A stretch of 64,000 bases of DNA from Kribbella amoyensis (GTDB lineage: Bacteria; Actinomycetota; Actinomycetes; Propionibacteriales; Kribbellaceae): contig NZ_VIVK01000001.1 of NCBI RefSeq assembly GCF_007828865.1, positions 1,612,001 through 1,676,000 on the forward strand, in the 5' to 3' direction. The notes under the pieces are model-generated. The model had not been told where the DNA came from, did no database searches, and saw only the letters and a list, made by a program, of their open reading frames with translations. Made by a program: the position numbers and the translations under genes. Positions 23,678 to 32,359 of this stretch are shown one piece after another (the stretch's first letter is position 1; the number at the start of each line of letters is the position of its first letter).

Positions 23678-25084
23678 GTGGCTGACAAAAGCATCCCGTC
23701 CTGGCCGAAGGTCACGATCCGGCTCTACGACGACCACAACGCCGAAGTGAAGATCGCCGGGCGCAGTCACCCGGTGAACCACCACGACCCCCGGCAGGCG
23801 GCGATCGCGCTGGTTGCCGAGCGCGCGGGCCAGCTGGGCCGCGCGGTGAAGGCGACCGCGGTCGAGGAGGACGGCAGCTCCTGGCCGCTGGTGATCCACC
23901 CGGACGGGCAGGTCGAGGCCGTCGAGGTCAGGGCCAAGGAGCAGAAGCCGATCTGGCCGATCATCGTGGCGGCCGGGGTGGCGATCGTGCTGGTGTTCGG
24001 CACCGGGCTGTATCTGCTGGTCCTGCGCGACACCGGTCCCAAGGACCCGCCCAAGACGACCGTCCGGAAGTTGCCGGAACTGCCCGCGCCGAAGATCGGG
24101 CCGGACCAGTTCGTCGCCCGGCCGGTCCCGCCGGGCTGGTCGGCGAACGCGACCTGGACCGTCGACATCAAGGAGGACACCGCCCCCGCGGTCTCCCCGG
24201 ACGGCAGCGAGGTCGCGGCCATCACGCCGGACGACAAGCTGGTGGTGCTGGACAGCGAGGGCAAGGTGCGTTGGCAGGACAAGGTGCCGAGGGACTCGCT
24301 GTCACCGGTCTACACCACCATCGATTCGAAGCCGGTGCTCGCGATCGCCGCGCCGAAGAGCCTGTACTACTGGCCGGGCGACGGCGTCGAGCCGACCGAG
24401 CTGGAGCTGCCGGACGGCTCGGAGGTCCAGTTCTTCGGCGGCTCCCCGCTGATCCTGCTCAACGGTGGTGAGGCCGGCGCCAGCGTGATCAGCGGCGGCG
24501 TGCTGCACACCGTCACGGACCAGCCGCGGCTGTCCACGCTGCTGCTGGCCGAGGGCGACCGGACGCTGCTGGCCCGGTACGCCGGCCCGCTGTACTGGAG
24601 CCAGAAGGACAAGAAGCTCGCCGTCCTGTCGCCGAAGCCGCCGGCGGGTGGGACCAGCATCAACCACATCGCGCTGGCCAGCCGTGGCCGCGCCGTGGTC
24701 CTCTGGAACACCAAGACGGCCGACCAGGTGATCCCCGCCGTGACGTCCACGGCCGACGGGACCGTGGTGGCCGCCTGCCCGGCGGTCGAGGGCCGGCTGG
24801 CGCAGAACTACAAATGGCTGCCCGACCAGGCCGGCAAGGTCGCGGCGTACGGCGAGTGCCTGATCGACTTCACCGGCCGGAAGACCTCGTCGCTGAAGGA
24901 CTTCTCGCCGTTGTCGATCACCGGAACGACGATCTTCGGCACGCTCAACGATCGCCTGGCGGCCGTGGTACCGGGCGGCAAGCCGACCGCTCTGGCCGAG
25001 CAGACCGCCCGGCCGTGGGGCGTCGCCGGCAACCACGCGATCGTCGTGCACGGCTCGGTCCTCTACGCCTTGGACAAGAAGTGA
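23678..25084 (+). CDS. Membrane-anchored beta-propeller-like protein
   Basis: This 468-residue protein has a cytoplasmic N-domain of about 85 residues (SWPKVTIRLYDDHNAEVKI), one membrane helix at about 88-112 (IWPIIVAAGVAIVLVFGTGLYLLVL) and an extracytoplasmic domain of about 330 residues. The outer domain has repeated strand patterns of a WD40/PQQ-like propeller (AVSPDGSEVAAITPDDKLVVLDSEGKVRW). It is divergent from the secretion operon and probably part of the same system, as a receptor or scaffold; this rests only on context. The GTG start has GAGGGG six bases upstream. Confidence 0.7.
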   Translation: MADKSIPSWPKVTIRLYDDHNAEVKIAGRSHPVNHHDPRQAAIALVAERAGQLGRAVKATAVEEDGSSWPLVIHPDGQVEAVEVRAKEQKPIWPIIVAAGVAIVLVFGTGLYLLVLRDTGPKDPPKTTVRKLPELPAPKIGPDQFVARPVPPGWSANATWTVDIKEDTAPAVSPDGSEVAAITPDDKLVVLDSEGKVRWQDKVPRDSLSPVYTTIDSKPVLAIAAPKSLYYWPGDGVEPTELELPDGSEVQFFGGSPLILLNGGEAGASVISGGVLHTVTDQPRLSTLLLAEGDRTLLARYAGPLYWSQKDKKLAVLSPKPPAGGTSINHIALASRGRAVVLWNTKTADQVIPAVTSTADGTVVAACPAVEGRLAQNYKWLPDQAGKVAAYGECLIDFTGRKTSSLKDFSPLSITGTTIFGTLNDRLAAVVPGGKPTALAEQTARPWGVAGNHAIVVHGSVLYALDKK

Positions 25085-25380
25085 CCAGTACTGGACGGCG
25101 CCACCAGGCAGCGCGGGGCGTACTCGCCGCGCCGGTCGCTCGGTGGGTGGTGGCCGGCGTGCTGGCCGTCGGGCTCGCCCTGGCGCCGGCGGTGGCGGTC
25201 GCCGGTGGTCTGGAGGACGACCCGACGCCTTCGGACTGGCCGACCATCGCTGCGCCCGTCGACGACCGTGGTGGGGCGTCGGACCCGATGCCCGAGGCCC
25301 AACCGACCGTCGCGAAACCCAACGAGGGCAGCAGCAACGATCCCCAGCCGTCCGACTGGCCGACCCCCGTCCAGCAGTAG
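25081..25380 (+). CDS. Small exported or membrane-tethered protein
   Basis: This 99-residue protein begins at GTG overlapping the propeller stop (GTGA), so the two are co-translated. It has a basic N-terminus and one hydrophobic segment (WVVAGVLAVGLALAPAVAVAGG), a likely signal peptide. The remainder is about 60 polar residues in which DDPTPSDWPT and NDPQPSDWPT form a repeat. No family is recognised. Its tight coupling suggests it works with the propeller protein. Confidence 0.65.
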   Translation: MTSTGRRHQAARGVLAAPVARWVVAGVLAVGLALAPAVAVAGGLEDDPTPSDWPTIAAPVDDRGGASDPMPEAQPTVAKPNEGSSNDPQPSDWPTPVQQ

Positions 25381-25405
25381 CCCGCGGCACCCAGGCAACA
25401 ACGCG

Positions 25406-25437
25406 GAAGGCCCGCTCCCCAAGGGGAACGGGCCTTC
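25406..25437. terminator. Bidirectional terminator between the small exported protein gene and rplI
   Basis: GAAGGCCCGCTCCCC and GGGGAACGGGCCTTC form a 15-bp stem with one mismatch. It sits between the convergent ends at 25380 and 25459 and could end transcription from both sides. Confidence 0.75.
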
Positions 25438-25458
25438 GGTGTCTTGCGGGAGGTGCCG

Positions 25459-25905
25459 TCAGGCGGCGACGACCTCGAGCTTGACGGTCGCGGCGACCTC
25501 CGGGTGCAGCTGCACGGAGACCTGGTGCTTGCCGGTGGACTTGATCGGCGTCGCGATCGCGATCGCGCGCTTCTCCACCAGCGGGCCACCCGCGGACTTG
25601 ATCGCCGCGGCGACGTCCGCCGGGGTGACCGCGCCGAACAGGCGGCCGGTGTCGCCGGCCTTGACGTCCAGCTTGACGGCGAGCTGCTCGAGCTGGTTCT
25701 TGACCTCGCTCGCGTGCTCCTTGCCCTGGATCGCCCGGGCGTCGCGCGCCCGCTTGATCGTCAGGATCTGCTTCTCGGCACCCCGGGTCCAGCCGATGGC
25801 CAGGCCGCGCGGCACCAGGTAGTTACGGCCGTAGCCGTCCTTGACCTCGACGATGTCGCCGGGGGCTCCGAGGCCCTCGACCTCCTGCGCCAGGATGAGC
25901 TTCAT
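25459..25905 (-). CDS. rplI: 50S ribosomal protein bL9
   Basis: This 148-residue protein has the bL9 signature in its N-terminal domain ([36 protein letters not shown]). The long connecting helix (about 40-75) and C-terminal domain are of normal length. It binds 23S rRNA at the base of the L1 stalk. It is the last gene of the rpsF-ssb-rpsR-rplI operon, 14 bases after rpsR. Confidence 0.98.
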   Translation of the reverse strand: MKLILAQEVEGLGAPGDIVEVKDGYGRNYLVPRGLAIGWTRGAEKQILTIKRARDARAIQGKEHASEVKNQLEQLAVKLDVKAGDTGRLFGAVTPADVAAAIKSAGGPLVEKRAIAIATPIKSTGKHQVSVQLHPEVAATVKLEVVAA

Positions 25906-25919
25906 GGTCCGGACCTCCC

Positions 25920-26153
25920 TCAGCGAGCGGTGCTCGTGTACGGCAGCAGGGCCACCTCACGAGCGTTCTTGATAGCGGTCGCGACGTCGCGCTGGTGCTG
26001 CACGCAGTTCCCGGTCACCCGGCGGGCGCGGATCTTGCCGCGGTCCGAGATGAACTTGCGCAGCAGCGCGGTGTCCTTGTAGTCGACGTAGGTCGCCTTG
26101 TCCTTGCAGAAGCCGCAGACCTTCTTCTTCGGCTTCCGAATGATCTTGGCCAT
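25920..26153 (-). CDS. rpsR: 30S ribosomal protein bS18
   Basis: This 77-residue protein is the bS18 small-subunit protein that pairs with bS6. It retains cysteines (CGFC near residue 13 and a later Cys in GNCVQHQ) of the zinc-binding form of S18; actinobacteria often also have a zinc-free copy under Zur control. The ATG is preceded by GGAGGAGAG. Confidence 0.97.
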   Translation of the reverse strand: MAKIIRKPKKKVCGFCKDKATYVDYKDTALLRKFISDRGKIRARRVTGNCVQHQRDVATAIKNAREVALLPYTSTAR

Positions 26154-26228
26154 TGTGGTGCTCTCCTCCTACTAGAGCCCGGCACGGGTGCCGGAATGGT
26201 CACTCTGACTGGTTGGTCCCGGGACGGG

Positions 26229-26804
26229 TCAGAACGGAGGCTCTTCCATCGAGCCGCCGCCACCCTGACTCGCCCAGGGGTCGTTCTGCGGGGCGGACTG
26301 GCCGCCACCGCCCTGCGGGGTCGCCCAGGGGTCGTTCTGCTGCGGCGCGGACTGACCGCCACCACCGCCGTACCCACCCTGGTTGCCGCCACCGCCACCA
26401 CCGAAGCCGCCTCCGCCGCCCTCGCCGCCGGGGCCCGAGCGCATCGCCCGGGTCACCTTGGCGGTGGCGCTGCGCAGGCTCGGCCCGACCTCGTCCACGT
26501 CGATCTCGAAGACCGTGCGCTTGTTGCCCTCACGGTCGTCGTACGAGCGGGACTTCAGCCGGCCCTGCACGATCACGCGCATGCCGCGCTGGAGCGACTC
26601 GGCCACGTTCTCCGCGGCCTGCCGCCAGACGGAGCAGCTCAGGAACAGCGACTCGCCGTCCTTCCATTCACCTGACTGCCGGTCGTACGTCCGGGGCGTC
26701 GACGCGACCCGGAAGTTCGCGACGGCGGCACCCGACGGGGTGAACCGGAGCTCAGGGTCGTCGACCAGGTTGCCGACCAGTGTGACGACGGTTTCGCCTG
26801 CCAT
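26229..26804 (-). CDS. ssb: Single-stranded DNA-binding protein
   Basis: This 191-residue protein has an OB-fold domain in residues 1-110 ([25 protein letters not shown], then [28 protein letters not shown]). A Gly/Gln-rich disordered linker with repeats of DPWA follows, and the C-terminal tip MEEPPF is the acidic peptide that recruits replication and repair proteins. It lies between rpsF and rpsR, the standard actinobacterial order. Confidence 0.97.
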   Translation of the reverse strand: MAGETVVTLVGNLVDDPELRFTPSGAAVANFRVASTPRTYDRQSGEWKDGESLFLSCSVWRQAAENVAESLQRGMRVIVQGRLKSRSYDDREGNKRTVFEIDVDEVGPSLRSATAKVTRAMRSGPGGEGGGGGFGGGGGGNQGGYGGGGGQSAPQQNDPWATPQGGGGQSAPQNDPWASQGGGGSMEEPPF

Positions 26805-26897
26805 TGCCGTTCCTCCTGCTTTCGGGTGTGGCTGTGTCTACAGCTATTGGTAGCGGCTGGTGCCGACAGTACCGATGGCTGCTGACGACCCCAGGGA

Positions 26898-27188
26898 TCA
26901 GTGCTGGTCCGGCCGGATGACCTTGGTCCGGAGGATCGACTCGTTCAGCGTGAGCTGACGGTCGAGCTCCTTCACGACCGCCGGCTCGGCGGTCAGGTCG
27001 ATGACGGCGTAAATGCCTTCGGCCTTCTTCTTGACGTCGTAGGCGAGCTTGCGACGACCCCAGATGTCGAGCTTCTCGACCGACCCACCTTCCTTGCGGA
27101 CGATGTTCAGGTACTGGTCGATGGACGGCTCCACGGTGCGCTCATCGAGCTCCGGGTCGAGGATCACCATGACTTCGTAACGACGCAT
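26898..27188 (-). CDS. rpsF: 30S ribosomal protein bS6
   Basis: This 96-residue protein starts [16 protein letters not shown] and keeps the bS6 core ([23 protein letters not shown]). The ATG at 27188 has AAGGAGGTGG upstream; 71 further upstream in-frame codons are leader, not protein. It is the first gene of the ribosomal/ssb operon. Two hairpins in the leader (27219-27237 and 27263-27281) and nearby DnaA boxes may regulate it. Confidence 0.97.
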   Translation of the reverse strand: MRRYEVMVILDPELDERTVEPSIDQYLNIVRKEGGSVEKLDIWGRRKLAYDVKKKAEGIYAVIDLTAEPAVVKELDRQLTLNESILRTKVIRPDQH

Positions 27189-27218
27189 GCGCGAACTCCA
27201 CCTCCTTCGGACTTGGCG

Positions 27219-27281
27219 GCCACGGTCTCTCCGTGGCAGGAGGGCGATGCGGGGTGCCCGGCGCCGACAATCGCCGTCGGC
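27219..27281 (-). promoter_or_regulatory. Two hairpins in the rpsF leader
   Basis: Read in the direction of rpsF, GCCGAC-loop-GTCGGC (27281-27263) is followed by GCCACGG-AGAGA-CCGTGGC (27237-27219), both perfect. S6:S18 autoregulatory leaders are known in bacteria, so this could be one, but I cannot confirm the specific motif. Confidence 0.35.
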
Positions 27282-27353
27282 TCCAAGCAAGCAGCCCGGT
27301 CGATGGACCGGGCCACGCTCACAGAATACCAGCGTGTGGACGTCGACTTGACC

Positions 27354-27424
27354 ATATCCACAGGCCTGTTCCGAGCCCGTCCGCCGCGGCCGTTTGTCCA
27401 CAGGCGGTGGACGACTGTGGACAA
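27354..27424. promoter_or_regulatory. DnaA-box cluster upstream of rpsF
   Basis: TTGTCCACA (27394-27402) and its exact complement TGTGGACAA (27416-27424) form an inverted pair of consensus actinobacterial DnaA boxes, 13 bases apart. ATATCCACA (27354-27362) is one mismatch from the E. coli consensus, and TGTGGACGT at 27335 is a weaker copy. The cluster lies 165-240 bases upstream of the rpsF start. Confidence 0.65.
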
Positions 27425-27452
27425 AGAGTCGCGATCCGGTCGCTTCTCGTGG

Positions 27453-28652
27453 TCAACGTGCCGCGGCAGCCTTGCGCTCCGCGTCGACAGATCGCCGCAC
27501 CGTCGGACGGTACGCCGCGACCACCACGAGCAGCGGCGCTGCCAGCACCGTGGAAACGCCTGCCAGCAGCGGGAATCCGCCCTCGGCGAAGAGCCAGGTG
27601 GACGCCGCGGTGGCGATCGCCGAGACGCCCCAGACCCACGCCTCGACCCGGCTCTCCCGCTTCGCTCGCGCGGCCGCTGTCCCCACCCCGGTCCGGCTGA
27701 GCAGTGCGCTGCCCCCGAGATAGCAGAGGTTCCAGCCGTACCCGAGGACGAACAGCGCCGGCGTGAAGGCGGCTCCGACCGGGCCCGAGATGGCGACTGC
27801 GGAACCGGCGACGGTGACGAGCCCGGCCAGCATGACGGGCCGCGGTCCGTACCGGTCGATCAGCCACCCGGTCACCGGCGCGAGCGCGAACATGCCGAAC
27901 GTGTGCACCGACAGCATCACCCCCAACGCGCTCATCCCCTGCCCGTGCTGGTGAACGTGGACCGGCACCGACGTCATCATCGCCACCATCACCAGGTGCC
28001 CGACCAGCATCACCGCCCCCGCGACGACAGCGGTACCGCGGACGCCCACCACACCCCGGTACGCCGGGCCGTCGACCGCAACCGCGTCGGTAGAGATACG
28101 ACCCGGCCTGATCCGTGCAGCCGCGACCAGCGCAGCGAACGCGGCCATCACGGCGAGCAGGAACGCCCCCGCGATCGCGGGGAACCCTGCCGCGGACACC
28201 ACCTGCTGCGACGGCTCCAGGAGGAATGGCCCGCCAACCGCTCCAGCAGTACTGGCCCACACGACCGTGCTCATCGCAGCGGCTTGCCGTGATGGGGTGA
28301 CGACATCGGCGGCCGCGTACCGGGACAACAGGGCGGCCGCGTTGCCCGCACCGAGTAGGAGCATTCCCAGGAAGAGCAGCGCGATCGGTGCCCCCACAGC
28401 GGCCAGCACGGTGAGAGCGGCACCCGCCACGGAGACGGCGTACCCGATCCGCAGGGCCTGAGGGCGTCCGAGTCGGGCGGTCAGGCGGCCCACCATCACG
28501 GCGCCGGCGGCGGTGCCGAGGACGCCCGCGGTGTTGGGCAGACCGGCCACCGAAGGGCCGAGGTGACCGGCGACGAGGATCGTGCTCACCGCACTGGCGG
28601 CGACCATCGCGGCGTTCATCAGGGCGGCCGCGAGAACGACAGGAATCAGCAT
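27453..28652 (-). CDS. MFS transporter
   Basis: This 399-residue protein has about twelve membrane helices. It shows the major facilitator motif A in the loop after helix 2 (GRLTARLGRPQALRIGY) and its degenerate repeat in the second half (GWLIDRYGPRPVMLAGL). The substrate is unknown; the profile is that of a small-molecule or drug exporter. It is divergent from the Lrp-type regulator gene 94 bases away, which probably controls it. Its stop is close to the DnaA boxes. Confidence 0.88.
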   Translation of the reverse strand: MLIPVVLAAALMNAAMVAASAVSTILVAGHLGPSVAGLPNTAGVLGTAAGAVMVGRLTARLGRPQALRIGYAVSVAGAALTVLAAVGAPIALLFLGMLLLGAGNAAALLSRYAAADVVTPSRQAAAMSTVVWASTAGAVGGPFLLEPSQQVVSAAGFPAIAGAFLLAVMAAFAALVAAARIRPGRISTDAVAVDGPAYRGVVGVRGTAVVAGAVMLVGHLVMVAMMTSVPVHVHQHGQGMSALGVMLSVHTFGMFALAPVTGWLIDRYGPRPVMLAGLVTVAGSAVAISGPVGAAFTPALFVLGYGWNLCYLGGSALLSRTGVGTAAARAKRESRVEAWVWGVSAIATAASTWLFAEGGFPLLAGVSTVLAAPLLVVVAAYRPTVRRSVDAERKAAAAR

Positions 28653-28746
28653 GCCGTCAACGCTAGAAAGCGGGATCGCGCCCTAGAAGGCAAAACGAAC
28701 GGCGTTCTCCCTTGCGCACCGGCGATGTCGAAGGTGTTGTGGAGAG

Positions 28747-29247
28747 ATGACCTTGCAGTCGCGCGAACCGGACTCCACCGACTGGCAGATCCTGGCCGAA
28801 CTCCAGGCCGACGGACGCCTGTCGTTCAACCAGCTGGGCAAACGGGTCAACCTCTCCCCGCCCGCGGTCGCCGAGCGCGTCCGGCGGTTGGAGGAGGCGG
28901 GCGTGATCACCGGGTACCGGGCCGACGTCGACGCGGCCCGCGCCGGTCAACCGCTGTCGGCGTTCGTGCAGATGCGGTGTACGACCGGCCGTTGTCTGCT
29001 GAAGACGACCCGGGCCGAGGACTTCCCGGAGGTGGTCGAGATCCACAAGCTGAGCGGCAACTCGTGCTCGATGCTCCGGGTCCGGGTGACGTCGATGCGT
29101 CACCTGGAAGGGCTGTTCGAACGGCTCGGCGAGCACGGCGAGATGAACACCCACGTCGTGCTCTCGACCGAGTTCGAGGGGCGTCCGGTGCAGCCGCCCG
29201 CCGAGGAGACCCGCCCGGTCACCCGCTCCGAAGGCTGGAACCGCTGA
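28747..29247 (+). CDS. Lrp/AsnC family transcriptional regulator
   Basis: This 166-residue protein has an N-terminal helix-turn-helix (DSTDWQILAELQADGRLSFNQLGKRVNLSPPAVAERVRRLEEAGVI is the region; core FNQLGKRVNLSPPAV) and a C-terminal RAM ligand-binding domain with the diagnostic turn IHKLSGNSC. Such proteins sense amino acids and form octamers. It is divergent from the MFS transporter, so amino-acid-linked export is plausible. Confidence 0.9.
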   Translation: MTLQSREPDSTDWQILAELQADGRLSFNQLGKRVNLSPPAVAERVRRLEEAGVITGYRADVDAARAGQPLSAFVQMRCTTGRCLLKTTRAEDFPEVVEIHKLSGNSCSMLRVRVTSMRHLEGLFERLGEHGEMNTHVVLSTEFEGRPVQPPAEETRPVTRSEGWNR

Positions 29248-29289
29248 CGGCGTTTCCGGACTGTCGGCGGCCAGTCCTAGGGTGGGTCC

Positions 29290-30090
29290 ATGAGTCTGAA
29301 GCTTGGCGCGCATGTCGATCAGGAGGACCCGCTCGCGGAGGCCGCGGACCGCGGGGCCGACCTGGTGCAGTTCTTCCTCGGTGACCCGCAGGGGTGGAAG
29401 GGGCCGAAGGTCTCCTACGCCGACGGGGCCGAGGCGCTGCGGGAGCGGGCCGAGGCGGCCGGCGTCGACCTGTACGTGCACGCGCCGTACGTGCTGAACG
29501 TGGCGACTCTGAACAACCGGATCCGGATCCCGAGCCGCAAGCTGCTCCAGCAGACGCTGGACAAGGCCGCCGAGATCGGGGTCAAGGGCGTGATCGTGCA
29601 CGGCGGCCACGTCGGCAAGGGCGACGACCCGGAGACCGGCTTCGACAACTGGCGCAAGTGCATCGAGCGCGCCGAGCTGCCCGTCCCGCTGCTGATCGAG
29701 AACACGGCCGGCGGCGACAACGCGATGGCGCGGCAACTGGACCGGATCGGGCAGCTGTGGGAGGCGGTCCAGGCGTCCGGCAACGACAACCTCGACAACG
29801 TCGGGTTCTGCCTGGACACCTGCCACTTCCACGCAGGCGGCGAGGAGCTGGCGACCGTGGTGGACAAGGTGCGGGCGATCACCGGCCGGATCGACCTGGT
29901 GCACGCGAACGGGTCACGGGACGCGTTCGGGTCCGGCGCGGACCGGCACAGCAACTTCGAGGAAGGCGAGATCGACCCGGCCGAGATCGTCGCCGTGGTC
30001 CGCGCGGCCGGGGCGCCGGTCGTGGTGGAGACGCCGAACGCCGACCACGGGCAGAAGGCCGACATCGACTACCTGCGTGCCCACCTGTGA
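29290..30090 (+). CDS. nfo: Endonuclease IV-type TIM-barrel protein
   Basis: This 266-residue protein has the AP endonuclease family 2 fold. Metal-binding residues are visible in order: His in YVHAPYVLN, His in VIVHGGHVG, Glu in LLIENTAGG, Asp/His in CLDTCHFH, His in LVHANGSRD and DRHSN, and Glu in VVVETPNAD. Endonuclease IV cleaves DNA at abasic sites. The match is family level; some actinobacterial members are called only sugar-phosphate-isomerase-like. Confidence 0.82.
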   Translation: MSLKLGAHVDQEDPLAEAADRGADLVQFFLGDPQGWKGPKVSYADGAEALRERAEAAGVDLYVHAPYVLNVATLNNRIRIPSRKLLQQTLDKAAEIGVKGVIVHGGHVGKGDDPETGFDNWRKCIERAELPVPLLIENTAGGDNAMARQLDRIGQLWEAVQASGNDNLDNVGFCLDTCHFHAGGEELATVVDKVRAITGRIDLVHANGSRDAFGSGADRHSNFEEGEIDPAEIVAVVRAAGAPVVVETPNADHGQKADIDYLRAHL

Positions 30091-30105
30091 GCTGACCGCG
30101 GCAGG

Positions 30106-30504
30106 TCAGGTGTCCTTTGCCTTGAGGTTGTGCAGCCAGTAGGTGATCCCCCACGGCAGCAACAGCGCGAGGGCACCGGTGTCGCGATCCGGGATCAGGA
30201 TGTCGGCGCCGACCGCGGCCACCACCGCCAGCGTGGTCACGTGGAAGACGGTCAGCGAGCCCACCACGATCCGGCTCAGCTTCAGCCGCCCGGTCGCGCA
30301 GGCCGCGTAGACCACGGCGAGACCGAGGACGATCGCCGCCGCGACCACGACACCGACCCAGGCGAGACCGCCGTACCGCTGGTGCGAGCCGGCGATGTCG
30401 GACGCCAGGAACAAGGCGATCAGCAGGCACAGCACCGAGCAGGTCCAGAGCAGACCGGTGAAGGTGCGCTGGGCCTTGTCGGGATCAGGAGCGGCGGACG
30501 CCAT
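30106..30504 (-). CDS. Four-helix membrane protein of unknown function
   Basis: This 132-residue protein has four membrane segments (LLWTCSVLCLLIALFLA, AWVGVVVAAAIVLGLAVVY, LTVFHVTTLAVVAAVGADI, LALLLPWGITYWL). No family is recognised. The ATG at 30504 is chosen because further upstream sequence overlaps the divergent Nudix gene. It converges with nfo (16-base gap). Confidence 0.65.
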   Translation of the reverse strand: MASAAPDPDKAQRTFTGLLWTCSVLCLLIALFLASDIAGSHQRYGGLAWVGVVVAAAIVLGLAVVYAACATGRLKLSRIVVGSLTVFHVTTLAVVAAVGADILIPDRDTGALALLLPWGITYWLHNLKAKDT

Positions 30505-30541
30505 GGGCGGGACGGTACAGCAGCATCGGAGAATCGAGCGT

Positions 30542-31075
30542 ATGCAGAGTTGGGCTGAGCGTTTTCCCGAGTTGTACGCACCCGGGTACTGGGCGTGGGG
30601 CGAGCTGGACGTCCAGTTCGGTACCGAGCAGCCGCCGGACGAGCTGATCAGCAACGTCCACGTGGTCGCACGGAGCGAGGGCGGCGTGGTCGTCTGCCGC
30701 AACGACCTCGGCTGGCGCTTCCTGCCCGGCGGCACCCGCGAACCGGACGAGCCGATCCTGCAGACGGCCCGGCGCGAACTCCTCGAAGAAGCCGGCGCCA
30801 CCCTGCTCAGCGACCCGATCTGGTTGGGCGCGCACCGGGCCGACCACCGGCGCCCCGAGCCGTACCGTCCGCATCTGCCGCATCCGGTCTCCTACTGGGC
30901 GACCGTCGTCGCGGACGTCGCCGTCGACGCGGAACCGGGCAACCCCGAGGACGGCGAGCAGGTCGTCGAGGTCCTCGTCCTGCCGCCGGACGAGGCGGTC
31001 ACGTACCTCGCGGCGCACCCCGACGGCGTGATGGCGGAGACACTCAGGCTCGCTCAGGCGATGGGGCTGGTGTAG
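30542..31075 (+). CDS. Nudix hydrolase
   Basis: This 177-residue protein has a perfect Nudix box at about 66-88 (G-x5-E-x7-R-E-L-x-E-E-x-G, beginning GGTREPDEP and ending RRELLEEAG). The Glu residues coordinate Mg2+ to hydrolyse a nucleoside diphosphate linked to another group; substrate unknown. The ATG at 30542 is followed by a plausible N-domain (SWAERFPELYAPGYWAWGEL). Its 3' end overlaps the convergent MFS gene by 32 bases. Confidence 0.9.
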   Translation: MQSWAERFPELYAPGYWAWGELDVQFGTEQPPDELISNVHVVARSEGGVVVCRNDLGWRFLPGGTREPDEPILQTARRELLEEAGATLLSDPIWLGAHRADHRRPEPYRPHLPHPVSYWATVVADVAVDAEPGNPEDGEQVVEVLVLPPDEAVTYLAAHPDGVMAETLRLAQAMGLV

Positions 31076-32270
31076 CGACACGCCACGGCAGCGCGCAAAC
31101 ACTGAGCAGACAACAGCACCCGGCGACCAGCAACGCCCCGCGCATCCCGATCAGCCCGGCCAGCGCACCACCCAGCGCCATGAACGCCGGCTGCACGGAC
31201 CGCGAGGTGATCGACCACGAGGCGAGGACCCGGGCCAGGTGACCGTCCTCGGTCTGCTCCATCCGGTAAGTGGCGAACGACGGGTTGAACGCGCCGGCGG
31301 CAACCAGCATCCCGGTCTGCGCGACCAGGATCAGGACGAACCCGCCTACCCCGGGCGTTGCCAAAGGCAACAACAGCAGCCAGGGCGCGCGGAGTACGCC
31401 GAAGACGAGCAGCATCCGGTGCAGGGACCAGCGGCGTGTCAACCGAGGAGCCAGCCAGGCTCCGACGACGCCACCGAGACAAGGTGCACCGAGGGCGAGG
31501 CCGTACTGCCAGGGCGCCAGCTGCAGATCGCGGAGCATGAAGATGACGAGCAGCGGCGACACCATCATCACCGGACCACCGAACAACTGCGTGTTCCAGA
31601 ACAGCGCCCGCAGACCGCGATGGCCGAGGAGGTACCGCCAGCCCGCGCGGAAGTCCGGCTTGCCCTTCCCGGCGACCGGCTCGGGCTCAGGCTGCCGGAT
31701 CCGCCGGATGCCCAGCGCGGACAGCAGGAACGACGCCGCGTCGACGGCCAGCGTCAGGGTCGCCCCGATCAGCCCGACCAGCGCGCCGCCGATCGGTGGG
31801 CCGACACTCAGCGCGATCCAGCTCGTCGACTCGAACCGGCTGTTCGCCTCGGCCCGTCCGTCGGCCGGCACCAGCGCCTTCAGATGCGCGCCGCTCGCCG
31901 CGGTGAACGCGATCATCGCTGCCGACTGCAGGACCCCGACAACACACAACTGCGCGTACGTCAGCACTCCGAACGCGGCCGCGATCGGCACGCTCGCCAA
32001 CGCCGCGAACCGGACCAGATCAGCACCGATCATCACCGGGCGCTTGTGCCGGCGCTCGATGAAGGACCCGGACGGCAACGCGATCGCGGCCCCCGCGATG
32101 GCGGACACCGCGGCGAGCATGGACACCTGGAAGGTGCTGACGTCGAGCACGAGCACCGCAACCAACGGCAGCGCGCCAGCACCGATCGCGCTGCCCGCGG
32201 CGCTCACCGCGAACGCCGTCCACAACCGCCGGAAGTCCGGCCCCAGCGAACTCCCCAGCACCGACGGCAT
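31044..32270 (-). CDS. MFS transporter (enterobactin exporter-like fold)
   Basis: This 408-residue protein has about twelve helices. The N-terminus FRRLWTAFAVSAAGSAIGAGALPLVAVLVL and the loop FIERRHKRPVMIGADLVRF are typical of the MFS_3/EntS branch found in many actinobacterial drug exporters. The ATG at 32270 removes 187 upstream codons that belong to a different frame of the SDR gene. No regulator adjoins. It overlaps the convergent Nudix gene by 32 bases. Confidence 0.85.
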   Translation of the reverse strand: MPSVLGSSLGPDFRRLWTAFAVSAAGSAIGAGALPLVAVLVLDVSTFQVSMLAAVSAIAGAAIALPSGSFIERRHKRPVMIGADLVRFAALASVPIAAAFGVLTYAQLCVVGVLQSAAMIAFTAASGAHLKALVPADGRAEANSRFESTSWIALSVGPPIGGALVGLIGATLTLAVDAASFLLSALGIRRIRQPEPEPVAGKGKPDFRAGWRYLLGHRGLRALFWNTQLFGGPVMMVSPLLVIFMLRDLQLAPWQYGLALGAPCLGGVVGAWLAPRLTRRWSLHRMLLVFGVLRAPWLLLLPLATPGVGGFVLILVAQTGMLVAAGAFNPSFATYRMEQTEDGHLARVLASWSITSRSVQPAFMALGGALAGLIGMRGALLVAGCCCLLSVCALPWRVATPAPSPERA

Positions 32271-32359
32271 CCGCCGATCGTAAGGAAGCCGGCCGACAGA
32301 ACAGGCCACCGCCACTGACAGCTTGAGGCCAGCGCAGCTTGAGGCCAGCGCGGCCAAGG

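Noticed and set aside
13823..25380. A recently integrated conjugative element
   Set aside because: No integrase, relaxase, replication gene, flanking direct repeats or tRNA target is visible, and composition matches the flanks.
27335..27424. A chromosomal replication origin
   Set aside because: There are only a few DnaA boxes and no dnaA or dnaN beside them; an actinobacterial oriC would have many more boxes between these genes.
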